Shown: positions 35,251 through 44,341, numbered from the stretch's first letter. The stretch: 64,000 nucleotides of DNA from Okeania hirsuta (GCF_003838195.1 NZ_RCBY01000015.1:1-64000); one strand, 5' to 3'. Numbers and translations: made by a program. Notes: generated by a model not told the origin, from the letters alone.

Positions 35251-35259
35251 AGGGTTGAA

Positions 35260-36131
35260 AAGAAGGCTGCATTCTTCCAGCATCAAGTCTTTGCAAATCT
35301 AATAATTGATTAACTAATCTCAAGAGACGACGAGAATTACGCAGTGCAATCGCACCTCGATCTAGAGGTAAATCTCTGCTGGAATTAACTGCTTCTTCTC
35401 ACAAACCGATCGTTAAAGTTAAAGGTGTACGAAATTCATGGGAGATATTTTGGAAAAATTCTTTTTGAGGCGGTATGCTTCTATTAGTCGTTCAACTTGT
35501 TGTCTGGTTGTTTGGTATAGACTGGATTGTTGCACGGCGATCGCTGCTTGGGAAGCTACTGCTTCCGCTAGTTCAATTTCAGAAGCTTGCCATTGGTGTC
35601 TGTCGTCATTGTGACGTAGAGAAATACTACCAATAATTTTACCATTGACAGTTAGGGGTACTACCATCAAAGCGCGAGTATTAGAGCGTAAGGGTAGTTA
35701 ATATTCGTTAAATTCCGGATTGATCTTCAGATCGCAAATTGCTATTGTTTTTTTTGTTTTTAGCAATTCCATTAAAACAGGATTACTACGAATGGGAGCA
35801 AATGACTGAGGTAATTCTATTGCAGTTGATGATCGATCGTTATCAGGAATTTCTCTATATCAGTGAATCCAGTTAAAACAATTCGAATAGTATTAGGGTA
35901 TTGGTTGGCAGTTAAACTCAAGAATTCTGTACCACTCATTTTGGGCATTCGCTGGTCTGAAATAATTACAGCTACTTCCTCAGATGTTTCTAGAATTTTT
36001 AGAGCTTCCAGTCCACTTTGGGATCCCAACACCTTGTATTCTCTGTGGAAAGTACGGTAAAGAAGGTCTAGATTGTCTAATTCGTCATCGACAACCAAAA
36101 TTTTCGGTTTAAGTTTTTTTCTAGAACTCAT
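35260..36131 (-). pseudogene. Response regulator-GAF-histidine kinase remnant
   Basis: Read on the minus strand from 36131. A receiver domain (KILVVDDELDNLDLLYRTF, phosphoacceptor region VIISDQRMPKMSG) breaks off after FTDIEKFL. Next is a GAF domain (LPQSFAPIRSNPVLMELL, then a TAA stop, then ALMVVPLTVNGKIIGSISL and AVASQAAIAVQQS), followed by a HisKA box (ISHEFRTPLTLTIGL, a TGA stop, then ALRNSRRLLRLVNQLLDLQ). The ATPase domain is gone. This was a two-component sensor system, probably once joined to the cyclase domain at 33,549. All parts carry stops or frame changes. Confidence 0.82.
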
Positions 36132-36387
36132 GCACCGCTCTCCGTGCTTTCAAGTCAGTAATGATAAATTATGATTTAGCAAGTTACAGTTATAGATGGG
36201 ACTCTATTGTGCTGGACAACCGAATGCTAGATGTCCATTTACATCTGTAATAATCAACCAAAAAGCAAATCACCAACTTTGGTACTTGCTTCACTGAAAA
36301 AAGGTGCTTCAATCACAGTGATTATTATCAATAATTTATTCATTATCAAGTTAATTAAATTTAATTAAGTGAATAATCTTGATCTTG
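36132..36387. other. Gene-free gap
   Basis: About 255 bp upstream of the decayed regulator; nothing recognised. Confidence 0.4.
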
Positions 36388-36539
36388 TATAGCGCTTTCC
36401 TACGGAATGCTGGCGCAAATGCGCAGGCAACAGGCAACAGGCAACAGGTAATAAGGGAAATAAAAAGCTGATAATATCAGACTTTTAGCTATTGGACAGT
36501 TCCTGTAATTTGTAAATATACCAGCACGCACTGCTATAG
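36388..36539. mobile_element. MITE-like element, family D, copy 3 (inverted)
   Basis: The same element as at 23,017 in opposite orientation. It begins TATAGCGC and ends CCAGCACGCACTGCTATA. Internal GCAACAGGCAACAGGCAACAG heptamers and GATAATATCAGACTTTTAGCTA are the mirror of copy 1. Confidence 0.75.
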
Positions 36540-36965
36540 TTGATATTCAATAATATACAGTTGCTTAAAATGTTATAATTAGTGATTTTGATTCAGGATC
36601 AAAACAATTTTTACCTACAATAGAAAGTTTTCTGAATTTAAGAAAATTTTAATTATTTGGACTTTTGCTTCTTGTTATACATACTAAATTGTTAGTGGCC
36701 TTTCAACCTATCAACTAGTGCCCTGATTAGTATATATACTAAAAGCTGTAGTAGGCTGCTCAATATCATTTTTTAATCTAAAATCACTTTGCCTACAAAA
36801 ATGACAAGATTTGTCAAAAATTCTAAAATATATTAGCTTTAAACTTTTAATCCTATTGCCTAATTAAGCAGTTGCCTTTTTTCAGATTTTTACACAACCT
36901 CAAGATGGCTACTACAGATATTCTAGCCTTTTATATAGAATTTAGATATAGTTAGTAAATTTATT
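36540..36965. other. Gene-free gap before the GNAT gene
   Basis: About 425 bp of A/T-rich sequence with no open frame of note and no recognised repeat. It should contain the promoter of the acetyltransferase gene, but no clear -35/-10 pair stands out. Confidence 0.35.
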
Positions 36966-37637
36966 GTGAACCCTCTATTTTGTTTATCAAAGTTTCTAGA
37001 ACCTCAAGCAAAAAAAAAATTGTCTAATGAATTTAGTTTTTTCATCCGGATTGCTCAACCAAAAGATATCAACAGTATTACCGAAGTTTTGACTAATAGT
37101 TTTTACTCCTGTCAAGGAATTATGGGTTATGTTCGTCCTTTTTTACGACTAGGTATTTACGAAGATTTACGCAATCGCATTCGTTCAAAAACTGAGCATT
37201 ATTTATGTCTTGTTGCTATGGTTGTCGAAAATACTGAGTCTACCAGGGATGTATCTAATACTAGAAAACAAGATTTGGTAGGAACTGTGGAAATTGATGT
37301 GCGTTCGCGAGGTGGGATGGATGTCCTCTTATTCAACTCTTGGCAATTAGATAATTTAGATAATTTTGAGTATGCTTATTTATCAAATTTAGCTGTTGAT
37401 GCTAACTATAGAAAATTAGGAGTTGCTCAAAAATTGTTAAGTTATTGTGAGCATAAGGTATTAGGATGGGGTTTTTGTGAGTTATACCTTCATGTATTAG
37501 AAAATAATTATACTGCTCGAAGACTTTACGATAAAGCTGGTTATCAATTACAAGAAGTTGAGTGGACTTTCGGTTCCCTACTATTTGGGCAACCTCGAAA
37601 GTTACTTTTGCGTAAATCTTTTTCGAGTAACATTTAA
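36966..37637 (+). CDS. GNAT family N-acetyltransferase
   Basis: A 223-residue cytosolic acetyltransferase; acceptor unknown. The GNAT core is clear: FFIRIAQPKDINSITEVL (strand 1/helix 1), LVGTVEIDVR (strand 4), YAYLSNLAVDANYRKLGVAQ with the acetyl-CoA pyrophosphate loop in RKLGVAQKLL, and LYLHVLENNYTARRLYDKAGYQ. The start is GTG at 36966; no ATG in frame precedes the fold. It is long compared with minimal GNATs because of an extra segment (LRNRIRSKTEHYLCLVAMVV) seen in cyanobacterial and plastid members. Confidence 0.85.
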   Translation: MNPLFCLSKFLEPQAKKKLSNEFSFFIRIAQPKDINSITEVLTNSFYSCQGIMGYVRPFLRLGIYEDLRNRIRSKTEHYLCLVAMVVENTESTRDVSNTRKQDLVGTVEIDVRSRGGMDVLLFNSWQLDNLDNFEYAYLSNLAVDANYRKLGVAQKLLSYCEHKVLGWGFCELYLHVLENNYTARRLYDKAGYQLQEVEWTFGSLLFGQPRKLLLRKSFSSNI

Positions 37638-38020
37638 GTCTCAAGAATAAGATTTAATATCAAGTCCGGTAGCATCAGTATTGTCAAGAAGAAGCAAGAG
37701 GGAAGAAGCAAGAGGGAAGAGGTAGAAAGACTTATAGCAGTTTTCATGTTTCATAGAATACAGAAATTTTTGCTTAAAGGCAGAAGCGGTGCGACCCCGC
37801 GTCGGCAGCAGACGCAAGTGGTCTGACCCCGCGACGAGGACAGCTCGCTTGCGGAATGCTGACTCCTGTGAGGGAATGCGCACTAAGAGAGGCACTTATG
37901 CTGAGGGCAGAAGTTTTGTAGTCAACATGAGTGAAAACCGCTATAAAAGTCTGAAAAAAACTTCAATTTCCTCTGTCACTCAATTTTTCTGCCCTTATCT
38001 GCTAAAAATCCTCACATTTT
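37638..38020. repeat. Repeat-rich gap with a G/C-rich insert
   Basis: About 380 bp. It includes an AGTCCGGTAGCATCAGT segment whose mirror, ACTGATGCTACCGGATT, lies at 12,746. A G/C-rich patch (37,785-37,860: GCGACCCCGCG, GACCCCGCGACG, CTCGCTTGCGG) resembles the block inserted in tnpB near 52,850. The open frame across it is composition-driven, not a gene. Confidence 0.45.
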
Positions 38021-38172
38021 AGGACTTACGCATGAACACTATTGGTGGGGTGTGTTTTGCTGTCGCATAACTCCGTTAACGCTCCGCGACATGTTTGCGG
38101 AGCATGACCATAGGAAAAAGCGGTAGCGTAACTGAGCAAAACCCTATATCTATATTTCAGTGCGTAAGTCCT
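38021..38172. mobile_element. MITE-like element, family H, copy 2
   Basis: Ends are AGGACTTACGCA (38021-38032) and TGCGTAAGTCCT (38161-38172), perfect over 12 bp. The interior contains GGGGTGTGTTTTGC and a CCGCGACATGTTTGCGG hairpin. 152 bp, non-coding. Confidence 0.72.
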
Positions 38173-38228
38173 GATGTTTAACCGATCAATTATCGCGCAA
38201 AAATCATCAATTCTTTCCCCCTACTCTG

Positions 38229-38256
38229 TAGGGACGTTGCATGCAACGTCCCTACC
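38229..38256. repeat. GTAGGGACGTTGCATGC palindrome
   Basis: A perfect 28-bp palindrome abutting the 3' end of cofG, part of the dispersed GTAGGGACGTT series. It could form the end-of-transcript hairpin for cofG. Confidence 0.6.
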
Positions 38257-39241
38257 TACTCCCTACTTCCTCTTTTCCGGAGAGGTCTATTAACAATCTC
38301 ATACGCCATTTACTCACAACATTACCTAAATTTGTTGGCAACCAAGCATCATATTGAGAATAAACAGGTAATCTTTTGATTAGTTGCCATCTTCGCGATT
38401 GCAACACTTTTGCTAAACCTTGATAATGGGGATGAGGATAATCAGGGTTGACTTCATCGTGGAGTCCAATTCCTCCTAAGTCACTCGCACCAGTTTCTAC
38501 ACAAGCTAATAATATTTCCGGTTTTGTAACTAAATTAGGAGGAATTTGTAACGCAATGGTTGAGGGCAAAATTTTACGAGCGATCGCTACAATATCTGGC
38601 AACAAATTGATGTCGAAAGCTTCACTATTCCATATTTGTCGCTCACCAGGACTGTAGGGTTGTAAAATAACTTCTTGAATATGACCCCATTTTTTATGAA
38701 CATTAGCGATCGCTATTAATGTTTCTTTCCAGTCAGTTACAGTCTCTCCAACTCCTAATAATAAACCAGTAGTAAATGGAATTCTTAGTTCGCCAGCTAA
38801 TTCTAATTGTTGTAAGCGTAAATGTGGTATTTTACTAGGAGCATTTTTATGAACTGTTTGTAGTAATTTAGGTGTCATCTGCTCCAACATTAGTCCCATT
38901 GACACATTAACTTGTTTTAACTCCTTCATTTCTGCTCTACTAAGTGGCCCAACATTAGTATGAGGTAAAAATCCTAAAGATAGAGCTAGTTTGCATAAAT
39001 CATAGATTAATTGGAACCAAGTTGGTCTATTTTGGCTGTTTGGATGTACTTCACCACTCAGAATTAAAATTTCAATTACACCTTGATTTTTTAGGGACAG
39101 TAATTTTGCTTCTGCTTCTGATAGACTAAGCCATGAACTTTTACTTGGTTCTGAGCGAAAATTACAATAGGTGCAATGATTAAAGCATTCATAGGTAGGA
39201 ACTATTGTATAAGCAGGACTATATGTAACAATTCTAGACAT
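38252..39241 (-). CDS. cofG: 7,8-didemethyl-8-hydroxy-5-deazariboflavin synthase subunit CofG
   Basis: A 329-residue radical-SAM enzyme. With CofH it makes FO, the deazaflavin chromophore used in cyanobacteria by DNA photolyase. The [4Fe-4S]/SAM motif CFNHCTYC (CxxxCxxC) is at residues 19-26. IEILILSGEVHPN, GPLSRAEMKELK, GLMLEQMT and GLLLGVGET follow the CofG pattern. ILQPYSPGERQIW and GASDLGGIGLHDEVNPDYP are typical of the C-terminal half. Full length. cofH is not in the window. The last few codons overlap a GTAGGGACGTT palindrome, so the C-terminal VGSR tail may have been altered by that repeat. Confidence 0.93.
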   Translation of the reverse strand: MSRIVTYSPAYTIVPTYECFNHCTYCNFRSEPSKSSWLSLSEAEAKLLSLKNQGVIEILILSGEVHPNSQNRPTWFQLIYDLCKLALSLGFLPHTNVGPLSRAEMKELKQVNVSMGLMLEQMTPKLLQTVHKNAPSKIPHLRLQQLELAGELRIPFTTGLLLGVGETVTDWKETLIAIANVHKKWGHIQEVILQPYSPGERQIWNSEAFDINLLPDIVAIARKILPSTIALQIPPNLVTKPEILLACVETGASDLGGIGLHDEVNPDYPHPHYQGLAKVLQSRRWQLIKRLPVYSQYDAWLPTNLGNVVSKWRMRLLIDLSGKEEVGSR

Positions 39242-39329
39242 GGGTGAAGTATTAAATTTAATTAGTCAAATCTATATTAGAGAGACGAAAAAATTAGTGC
39301 GGTTGGAATAATTATTTCATAGAGGAAAT

Positions 39330-39734
39330 ACCTTTGTGGCAAGTTGTCAAAGAGGCTAAAACTAGCAATATGAGTAGTTGCTTGGGAAATTACCCAGAAG
39401 CAGTATATCGTCATATTTTTCAAATAATTCTAGAGCTAATTTTTGAAATTGTTCTGGTTTTAATAGTTCTTTTTTTCCTCTTTTTCCTTTTTGAAGGTTG
39501 CGTTTACCATTTTTGACTCCAACTTCACCTAATTGATTGTATTTTTTGATTATTTCTCAGGCATAATCATCATTAATACCTATAGCGATCTCACTATTTT
39601 TCACTGTCCAACCTCATGATACTTTCCACAATAAATGCCACTTTCACAGACTCTACTGGTTCTACAGTTTTTTTATACCTTTGTTTGAGTTCAGATGAAC
39701 TCAAATAATTTGCTAAATATACTTTTCTTGGCAT
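39330..39734 (-). pseudogene. IS630-family transposase N-terminal remnant
   Basis: On the minus strand from ATG at 39734: MPRKVYLANYLSSSELKQRY and the following helix-turn-helix region of a winged IS630-type transposase (NSEIAIGINDDYA, IIKKYNQLGEVGVKNGKRN). It is spread over at least two frames with a TAG after LDSEK. No catalytic domain follows, only A/T-rich sequence. Confidence 0.7.
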
Positions 39735-39755
39735 TTCATTAATCCTATAGTAATC

Positions 39756-40105
39756 CTAAATAGGTTCTGGCAAAATTCCATACTGAAAAAGCTTTGGGAA
39801 ATCGAATATTTGACCATATGCAAAAAACTTAAATAGCCACTTAACTACTTTAAAAGAATTGCAAAAATGATCATATTTTATGATGAAATTTTTGCCTGGT
39901 AACCAAATATCTTCAACAGGATTTTGCTCCGGAGCATTTGGAGCCAACTTTGTACCATGTATCAACCATTCTTATATGCGATAAATTTTGATTAATTAAC
40001 ATCAAATATTCTCGAAATTCTTGAGATTTATGGTAAGTTGCTCCCTCCCAAAATATTGCCAATCTTTTACCCGGTTTTCGCGCTTTGCAAATATTTGATA
40101 AATTG
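39756..40105 (-). pseudogene. IS630-family transposase C-terminal remnant
   Basis: On the minus strand: KRLAIFWEGATYHKSQEFRE, then after a frame change TKLAPNAPEQNPVEDIW (with the catalytic Glu region of DDE transposases) and FNSFKVVKWLF-like residues. It lies upstream of the N-terminal remnant in reading direction, so the two come from different copies or a rearranged one. Its outer edge is cut by a family I element. Confidence 0.72.
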
Positions 40106-40301
40106 TAAGCATTCAGCAGTCAGCTATCAGCTTTATTACCTTTAAAGGAGAAAAAAGCAATTTTATCAAAGCTCTCAGAGTACGAATTTCTGGTTGAGAA
40201 TTTAGTAGAACTTAAACGAATGCTTGCTTCATTCATTAAAAAGCTGAAGTCCGCAGTTCCGACTATAGGAGGATAGCTGACCGCTAATAGCTGAATGCTT
40301 A
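40106..40301. mobile_element. MITE-like element, family I
   Basis: Ends TAAGCATTCAGC and GCTGAATGCTTA are perfect 12-bp inverted repeats, with further partial complementarity inward (AGTCAGCTATCAG against GATAGCTGACCGCTAATAG). It is 196 bp and adjoins the IS630 remnant. A degraded fragment (TGCTGATAGCTGAGTGC) lies near 40,682. Confidence 0.72.
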
Positions 40302-40454
40302 CGAAGTAAAAGAGGTAGATATCCATGAAAATATAGATAGCACCTTAATGATTTTACAAACTCGTTTAAAAAGAAAACCTAATTATCCATAAAAATTCAA
40401 TAGTTTAAGTTCCCAGCTATATTAATAGTGTTGTGGGTGTTAATGGGAGGTGTT

Positions 40455-40626
40455 ATATCAAATCCGGTTATACAGTTATTGCACTTTCTACTTCCATTCA
40501 ATGCAGACATAAAATGCTGGAATATCCCCAAATAATTCCCACTTTCTTCCTACTGACTCCTGACTCCTAACTCCGCACTCTTAACTCCGCCGATTATTAC
40601 GATAACTAATGATCCGGATACTATAT
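40455..40626. mobile_element. MITE-like element, family C, copy 4
   Basis: Ends ATATCAAATCCGG and CCGGATACTATAT. The interior has a TGACTCCTAACTCC repeat run and a CAGTTATTG segment shared with copy 5 (49,509). 172 bp, about 180 bp upstream of the psbA promoter. Confidence 0.65.
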
Positions 40627-40808
40627 CAATGTCCAATTGTAAATCTTGAAAAGCTGATAATGCAGCTCCTCTGTAATAGGCTTGCTGATAGCTGAGTGCT
40701 ACTTCAAATAAGTTATTTTTTATTGACTTTTAAACATAAATATGATACCTTATTAACATGATAAACAAAACTTATAACTTAGTTAAACAACACTATCCTT
40801 AACACCCC

Positions 40809-40837
40809 TTTACAAAACGAAATAAACTAGCTATATT
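40809..40837 (+). promoter_or_regulatory. psbA promoter
   Basis: A -35 box TTTACA (40809-40814) and a -10 box TATATT (40832-40837) are separated by exactly 17 bp, predicting a start near 40844 and a 78-nt leader. The TTTACAAA at the -35 box, with CTTAACAC eight to ten bases upstream, resembles the HLR1 direct-repeat site bound by RpaB at high-light genes; that reading is inference. Confidence 0.7.
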
Positions 40838-40843
40838 ATTAAT

Positions 40844-40880
40844 AACGGAGCAGGAAACAAAAAAACACCTGCACCGCCGT
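40844..40880 (+). promoter_or_regulatory. psbA 5' leader hairpin
   Basis: ACGG and GCAGG pair with CCTGC and CCGT around an A-rich loop, starting at the predicted transcript 5' end. Such 5' hairpins can set psbA mRNA stability. No Shine-Dalgarno is visible just before the ATG at 40922. Confidence 0.5.
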
Positions 40881-40921
40881 ACCTCGAAAATTTCATACAT
40901 ATATAACAGCAATCATACATT

Positions 40922-41983
40922 ATGACAACTACCTTACAACAGCGTGAAAACGCCAACGTATGGGAAAAGTTCTGTAGCTGGATCACCAGCACAGACAATC
41001 GTTTATACATCGGTTGGTTCGGTGTATTAATGATCCCCACCCTTCTCACAGCTACTATCTGCTACATCATCGCATTTGTAGCAGCTCCTCCAGTAGACAT
41101 TGATGGTATCCGCGAACCCGTCGCTGGTTCCTTAATGTTCGGAAACAACATCATTTCCGGTGCAGTAGTACCTTCCTCCAACGCTATCGGTCTACACTTC
41201 TACCCCATCTGGGAAGCAGCAAGTTTGGATGAGTGGCTATACAACGGTGGCCCATACCAGCTAGTAATCTTCCACTTCCTCATTGGCGTATTCTGCTACA
41301 TGGGTCGTGAGTGGGAATTATCCTACCGCTTAGGTATGCGTCCTTGGATCTGTGTTGCATACTCTGCTCCAGTAGCAGCAGCAACAGCAGTATTCTTAAT
41401 CTATCCAATCGGACAAGGAAGCTTCTCTGATGGAATGCCTTTAGGAATTTCCGGAACATTCAACTTCATGTTAGTGTTCCAAGCAGAGCACAACATCTTA
41501 ATGCACCCATTCCATATGTTAGGTGTAGCAGGTGTATTCGGTGGTTCATTGTTCAGTGCAATGCACGGTTCTTTGGTAACATCCAGCTTAGTACGTGAGA
41601 CAACAGAAACTGAGTCTCAGAACTACGGTTACAAGTTCGGTCAAGAAGAAGAAACTTATAACATCGTAGCAGCTCACGGCTACTTCGGTCGTTTAATCTT
41701 CCAATATGCATCATTCAACAACAGCCGTTCCTTACACTTCTTCTTAGGAGCATGGCCAGTAGTAGGAATTTGGTTCACAGCATTAGGTGTGTCCACAATG
41801 GCCTTCAACTTGAATGGTTTCAACTTCAACCAGTCGATCATCGATTCTAGTGGTCGTGTGGTAAATACTTGGGCAGACATCATTAACCGGGCTAACTTAG
41901 GAATGGAAGTAATGCACGAGCGTAATGCTCACAACTTCCCTCTAGATTTGGCTGCTGTAGAAGCTCCTTCTATCAATGGTTAA
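40922..41983 (+). CDS. psbA: Photosystem II reaction-centre protein D1
   Basis: 353 residues, thylakoid membrane, five transmembrane helices. It binds P680 chlorophylls, pheophytin, QB and the Mn4CaO5 cluster. The cluster ligands at the C-terminus are all present: His332, Glu333, His337, Asp342 and the Ala344 carboxylate, in [14 protein letters not shown]. Residue 130 (MGRE) is Glu, the form associated with high-light D1 variants, rather than Gln. After the processing site at Ala344 the extension is only nine residues (AVEAPSING), not the roughly sixteen common in cyanobacteria, so CtpA would remove a plastid-like tail. Codon use is strongly biased (highly expressed). It has its own promoter and terminator. 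Confidence 0.98.
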   Translation: MTTTLQQRENANVWEKFCSWITSTDNRLYIGWFGVLMIPTLLTATICYIIAFVAAPPVDIDGIREPVAGSLMFGNNIISGAVVPSSNAIGLHFYPIWEAASLDEWLYNGGPYQLVIFHFLIGVFCYMGREWELSYRLGMRPWICVAYSAPVAAATAVFLIYPIGQGSFSDGMPLGISGTFNFMLVFQAEHNILMHPFHMLGVAGVFGGSLFSAMHGSLVTSSLVRETTETESQNYGYKFGQEEETYNIVAAHGYFGRLIFQYASFNNSRSLHFFLGAWPVVGIWFTALGVSTMAFNLNGFNFNQSIIDSSGRVVNTWADIINRANLGMEVMHERNAHNFPLDLAAVEAPSING

Positions 41984-42016
41984 TTTCTAGTTGATTGATT
42001 GAATTTTTAATTACTC

Positions 42017-42048
42017 AAAAAAACCCTCCCTTTGGAGGGTTTTTTTTA
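42017..42048 (+). terminator. psbA intrinsic terminator
   Basis: The stem AAAAACCCTCC/GGAGGGTTTTT with a four-base loop is followed by a T-run, 34 bases after the psbA stop. Confidence 0.93.
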
Positions 42049-42086
42049 TTTCTTTTGTGATACAACTTGAAGTACCGAATGTGGGT

Positions 42087-42315
42087 TATACCAAATTAAT
42101 AAATATTTGCTACAAATAGCTAGGATATTTCTTAGGAGTCAACCCACCCCTAACCCCTCCCAGGAGGGTAACTCAGTCGGACTGAGTCAGAATCAATAGC
42201 TTCAATACCATTTTTCAGGTCGTAAATCATTCTTTTTGTCAAAGGACATATCATGCATTTGTCTTTTTATTCCTCTTACTATTCGTAACATTATTTTTTC
42301 ACGCTTGGTATTAGA
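42087..42315. mobile_element. MITE-like element, family E, copy 3
   Basis: It runs from TTATACCAAATT to GCTTGGTATTA. It shares TTTGCTACAAATAGCTAGG, GAATAGCTTC/AATCAATAGCTTC and TTGTCAAAGG(G)ACAT with copy 4 at 42,970-43,199. It ends three bases before the ATG-containing context of the next small gene. Confidence 0.75.
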
Positions 42316-42318
42316 TAA

Positions 42319-42703
42319 AATGAAAATTACTAATACAATTACAAAGCCAATATTTGTTAGTTGGGCAGCTCTGGCATTAATATTTGGGTCTTTCACTAAA
42401 GAACTAAATACACAAAATGTAACATCAGCTCCAGGAGGTAGCACAGGTTGGGAGCCTGTTTCTACTACAAATTAGTCAAATTGTGCAGCTAAAGCAGTAC
42501 AGAAAATGAGCAGTTTAGTAGCAACAGGACTAATCAAAACTGTTACTGGTTCTTCTTCACGGTATGCAAGAGGGAATGCTGTTTTTAATATTGTCTGTCA
42601 TAAGAATGGTAAGTATGTTAGGGTTGATATTATATGTTTTATTACTTGTCTGAATGATACTTATGACATTCGTTCCCAGATAGATAAAATGATGAAATGG
42701 TAA
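42319..42703 (+). pseudogene. Small secreted protein gene interrupted by TAG
   Basis: From ATG at 42319 the frame gives a signal-like start (TKPIFVSWAALALIFGSF), then ELNTQNVTSAPGG and a TAG stop at 42473. The same frame continues open after the stop (CAAKAVQKMSSLVATG, then YARGNAVFNIVCHKNGKYVRVDI, to TAA at 42703). Shared frame and composition suggest one gene of about 128 codons with a premature amber stop. No family is recognised. Two independent short genes are possible: an internal ATG at 42506 exists. Confidence 0.45.
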
Positions 42704-42841
42704 ATTCAACCTTCATCTAAATTATTCAAAAAATCAAATTTTTTTAGAATTTAGTTTTTCCAAGGCTTCAAGTATTCTTGCTTTTAAATAACATATAAAT
42801 AAGACTTAAACAAAAACACTATATGTAGTTAGTAATAAATT

Positions 42842-43253
42842 AAAACTATAACGTCTTATATATGTAGTGTCTAGAACTCAAAAATGGTTAAATCATGTGT
42901 ACATAGGTTTTCATGTGGGTAGACCAAAGTAGCAACGTTCCATGGAATGTCCCTACTGGATTTTAGCTGTTATACCAATTTGATCAATGTTTGCTACAAA
43001 TAGCTAGGGGATTTTTTCGGAGTCAGTGGTAGGGGCAAAAGGCCGTTTGCCCGTACAGGTAGGGGAGCTTTTGGTAAGGCAATGTATAGAATGAATAGCT
43101 TCGATGCCATTTCTTAGTTTATAACTTATCTTATTAGTCAAAGGGACATCTTATCGCCCTTATTATTTGTAACATTCTTTTTTCAAATTGGTATTACTTG
43201 AGGTCATCTTTGAGTTCTAGACACTACATATCTATAACGTTATAGTTTTTCAA
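42842..43253. mobile_element. Long inverted-repeat element (family F) enclosing a family E copy
   Basis: The left arm (about 42842-42886) and right arm (about 43206-43253) are inverted over some 43 bp: AAAACTATAACG, TATGTAGTGTCTAGAACTCAAA and their mirror. The enclosed 320 bp contain a GTTCCATGGAA palindrome remnant and a complete family E element (42,970-43,199). This suggests that E inserted into F. Confidence 0.75.
42970..43199. mobile_element. MITE-like element, family E, copy 4 (nested)
   Basis: Ends TTATACCAATTTGA and TCAAATTGGTATTA are inverted over about 12 bp. The interior is colinear with copy 3 and carries a TAGGGGCAAAAGGCCGTTTGCCCGTAC hairpin. 230 bp, non-coding. Confidence 0.75.
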
Positions 43254-43355
43254 CATAGAAATCTATGAAGAAACCAGGTTTTCGGGTTCTCCTACTGAAG
43301 TCCTGATTCAGTTTATGATAAAAAATAAAATATTAAATATATAGGCTGAATTTTT

Positions 43356-44339
43356 ATGGAATCTGCTGTCAATATTCCCACTGAAGTAAAGACACCAGAA
43401 AAATTGCCAGTGATAGAAACTAATAATTTAGGTAAATTTTACCGCACTGGTTTTTGGATGAATCAAAAAATAGAATCTCTTAAAAACTGTACTTTGACAG
43501 TTTATCAAGGAGAAACTTTTGGACTTTTGGGACAAAATGGTGCAGGAAAAACTACCCTACTTAAAACTTTATTAGGAATTGTATGCCCTACATCTGGATC
43601 GGGAGTTTTATTAGGGCAGCCAATAGGCGATCGAGTAATTAAAGAAAAAATTGGTTACTTGCCAGAAAATCCCTACTTTTATGAATATTTAACTGGATGG
43701 GAATTTCTAGAATTTGTAGCAGGATTATTTCAAATACCAACATCAATACAAAGACAAAGAATTCCAGAATTACTTGACCTAGTGGGATTGTCTAAATCAA
43801 CAGCTATTAGAAAGCAACTACGTCAATATTCTAAAGGAATGTTGCAAAGAGTTGGTATGGCGCAAACTTTGATTAATGACCCTGAGTTAGTATTTTTAGA
43901 TGAACCTATGTCAGGTTTAGATCCAATGGGACGTTATCAAATCAGAGAAATTATTATCTCGCTCAAAAAACAAGGGAAGACTATTTTTTTTAATAGTCAT
44001 GTTTTGTCTGATGTGGAGAAAATATGTGATCGCATTGCTATTCTTGCACAAGGAGAATTAATTTGTATTGGTACTTTAGATGAAGTATTAGGAACTAATG
44101 AAAGTTATTATGTTAAGGGTAAAAGTGGTAATCTTAAGATTCTTAAACAATGGATACCAGATTTAGAATTTGAGCATAATTTTTGGCAAGGTCATTTGCG
44201 GGGAGACCCTAAAGAATTTTTAGTTAGTTTGGGATTAATGAAAGCTACACTGATGAAAATGAATATAGAAAGGCTTAGTCTAGAAGAGTATTTTATGCAG
44301 CAATTACGAGAAAAGGGAATTTTTTCTAGTAGAGAATAG
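43356..44339 (+). CDS. ABC transporter ATP-binding protein
   Basis: 327 residues, cytosolic ATPase subunit of an ABC-2 type exporter. Walker A GLLGQNGAGKTTLL (about residues 59-72), Q-loop region YLPENPYFYEYLTG, signature YSKGMLQRVGMAQ, Walker B PELVFLDEPMSGLDP and the switch His in FFNSHVLSDVEKI are all intact. The C-terminal 90 residues form the domain usual in NatA/CcmA-like exporters of drugs or polysaccharide-type substrates. No permease gene adjoins; the next genes are on the other strand, so the partner is elsewhere. It lies directly downstream of a nested repeat block. Confidence 0.9.
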   Translation: MESAVNIPTEVKTPEKLPVIETNNLGKFYRTGFWMNQKIESLKNCTLTVYQGETFGLLGQNGAGKTTLLKTLLGIVCPTSGSGVLLGQPIGDRVIKEKIGYLPENPYFYEYLTGWEFLEFVAGLFQIPTSIQRQRIPELLDLVGLSKSTAIRKQLRQYSKGMLQRVGMAQTLINDPELVFLDEPMSGLDPMGRYQIREIIISLKKQGKTIFFNSHVLSDVEKICDRIAILAQGELICIGTLDEVLGTNESYYVKGKSGNLKILKQWIPDLEFEHNFWQGHLRGDPKEFLVSLGLMKATLMKMNIERLSLEEYFMQQLREKGIFSSRE

Positions 44340-44341
44340 GG

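Noticed and set aside
37789-38022. 77-codon Arg-rich frame
   Set aside because: Runs through the G/C-rich repeat patch; no family resemblance.
40723-40746. Alternative psbA promoter TTGACT/TATGAT
   Set aside because: Only 12 bp separate the boxes; the TTTACA/TATATT pair with 17 bp is much better placed.
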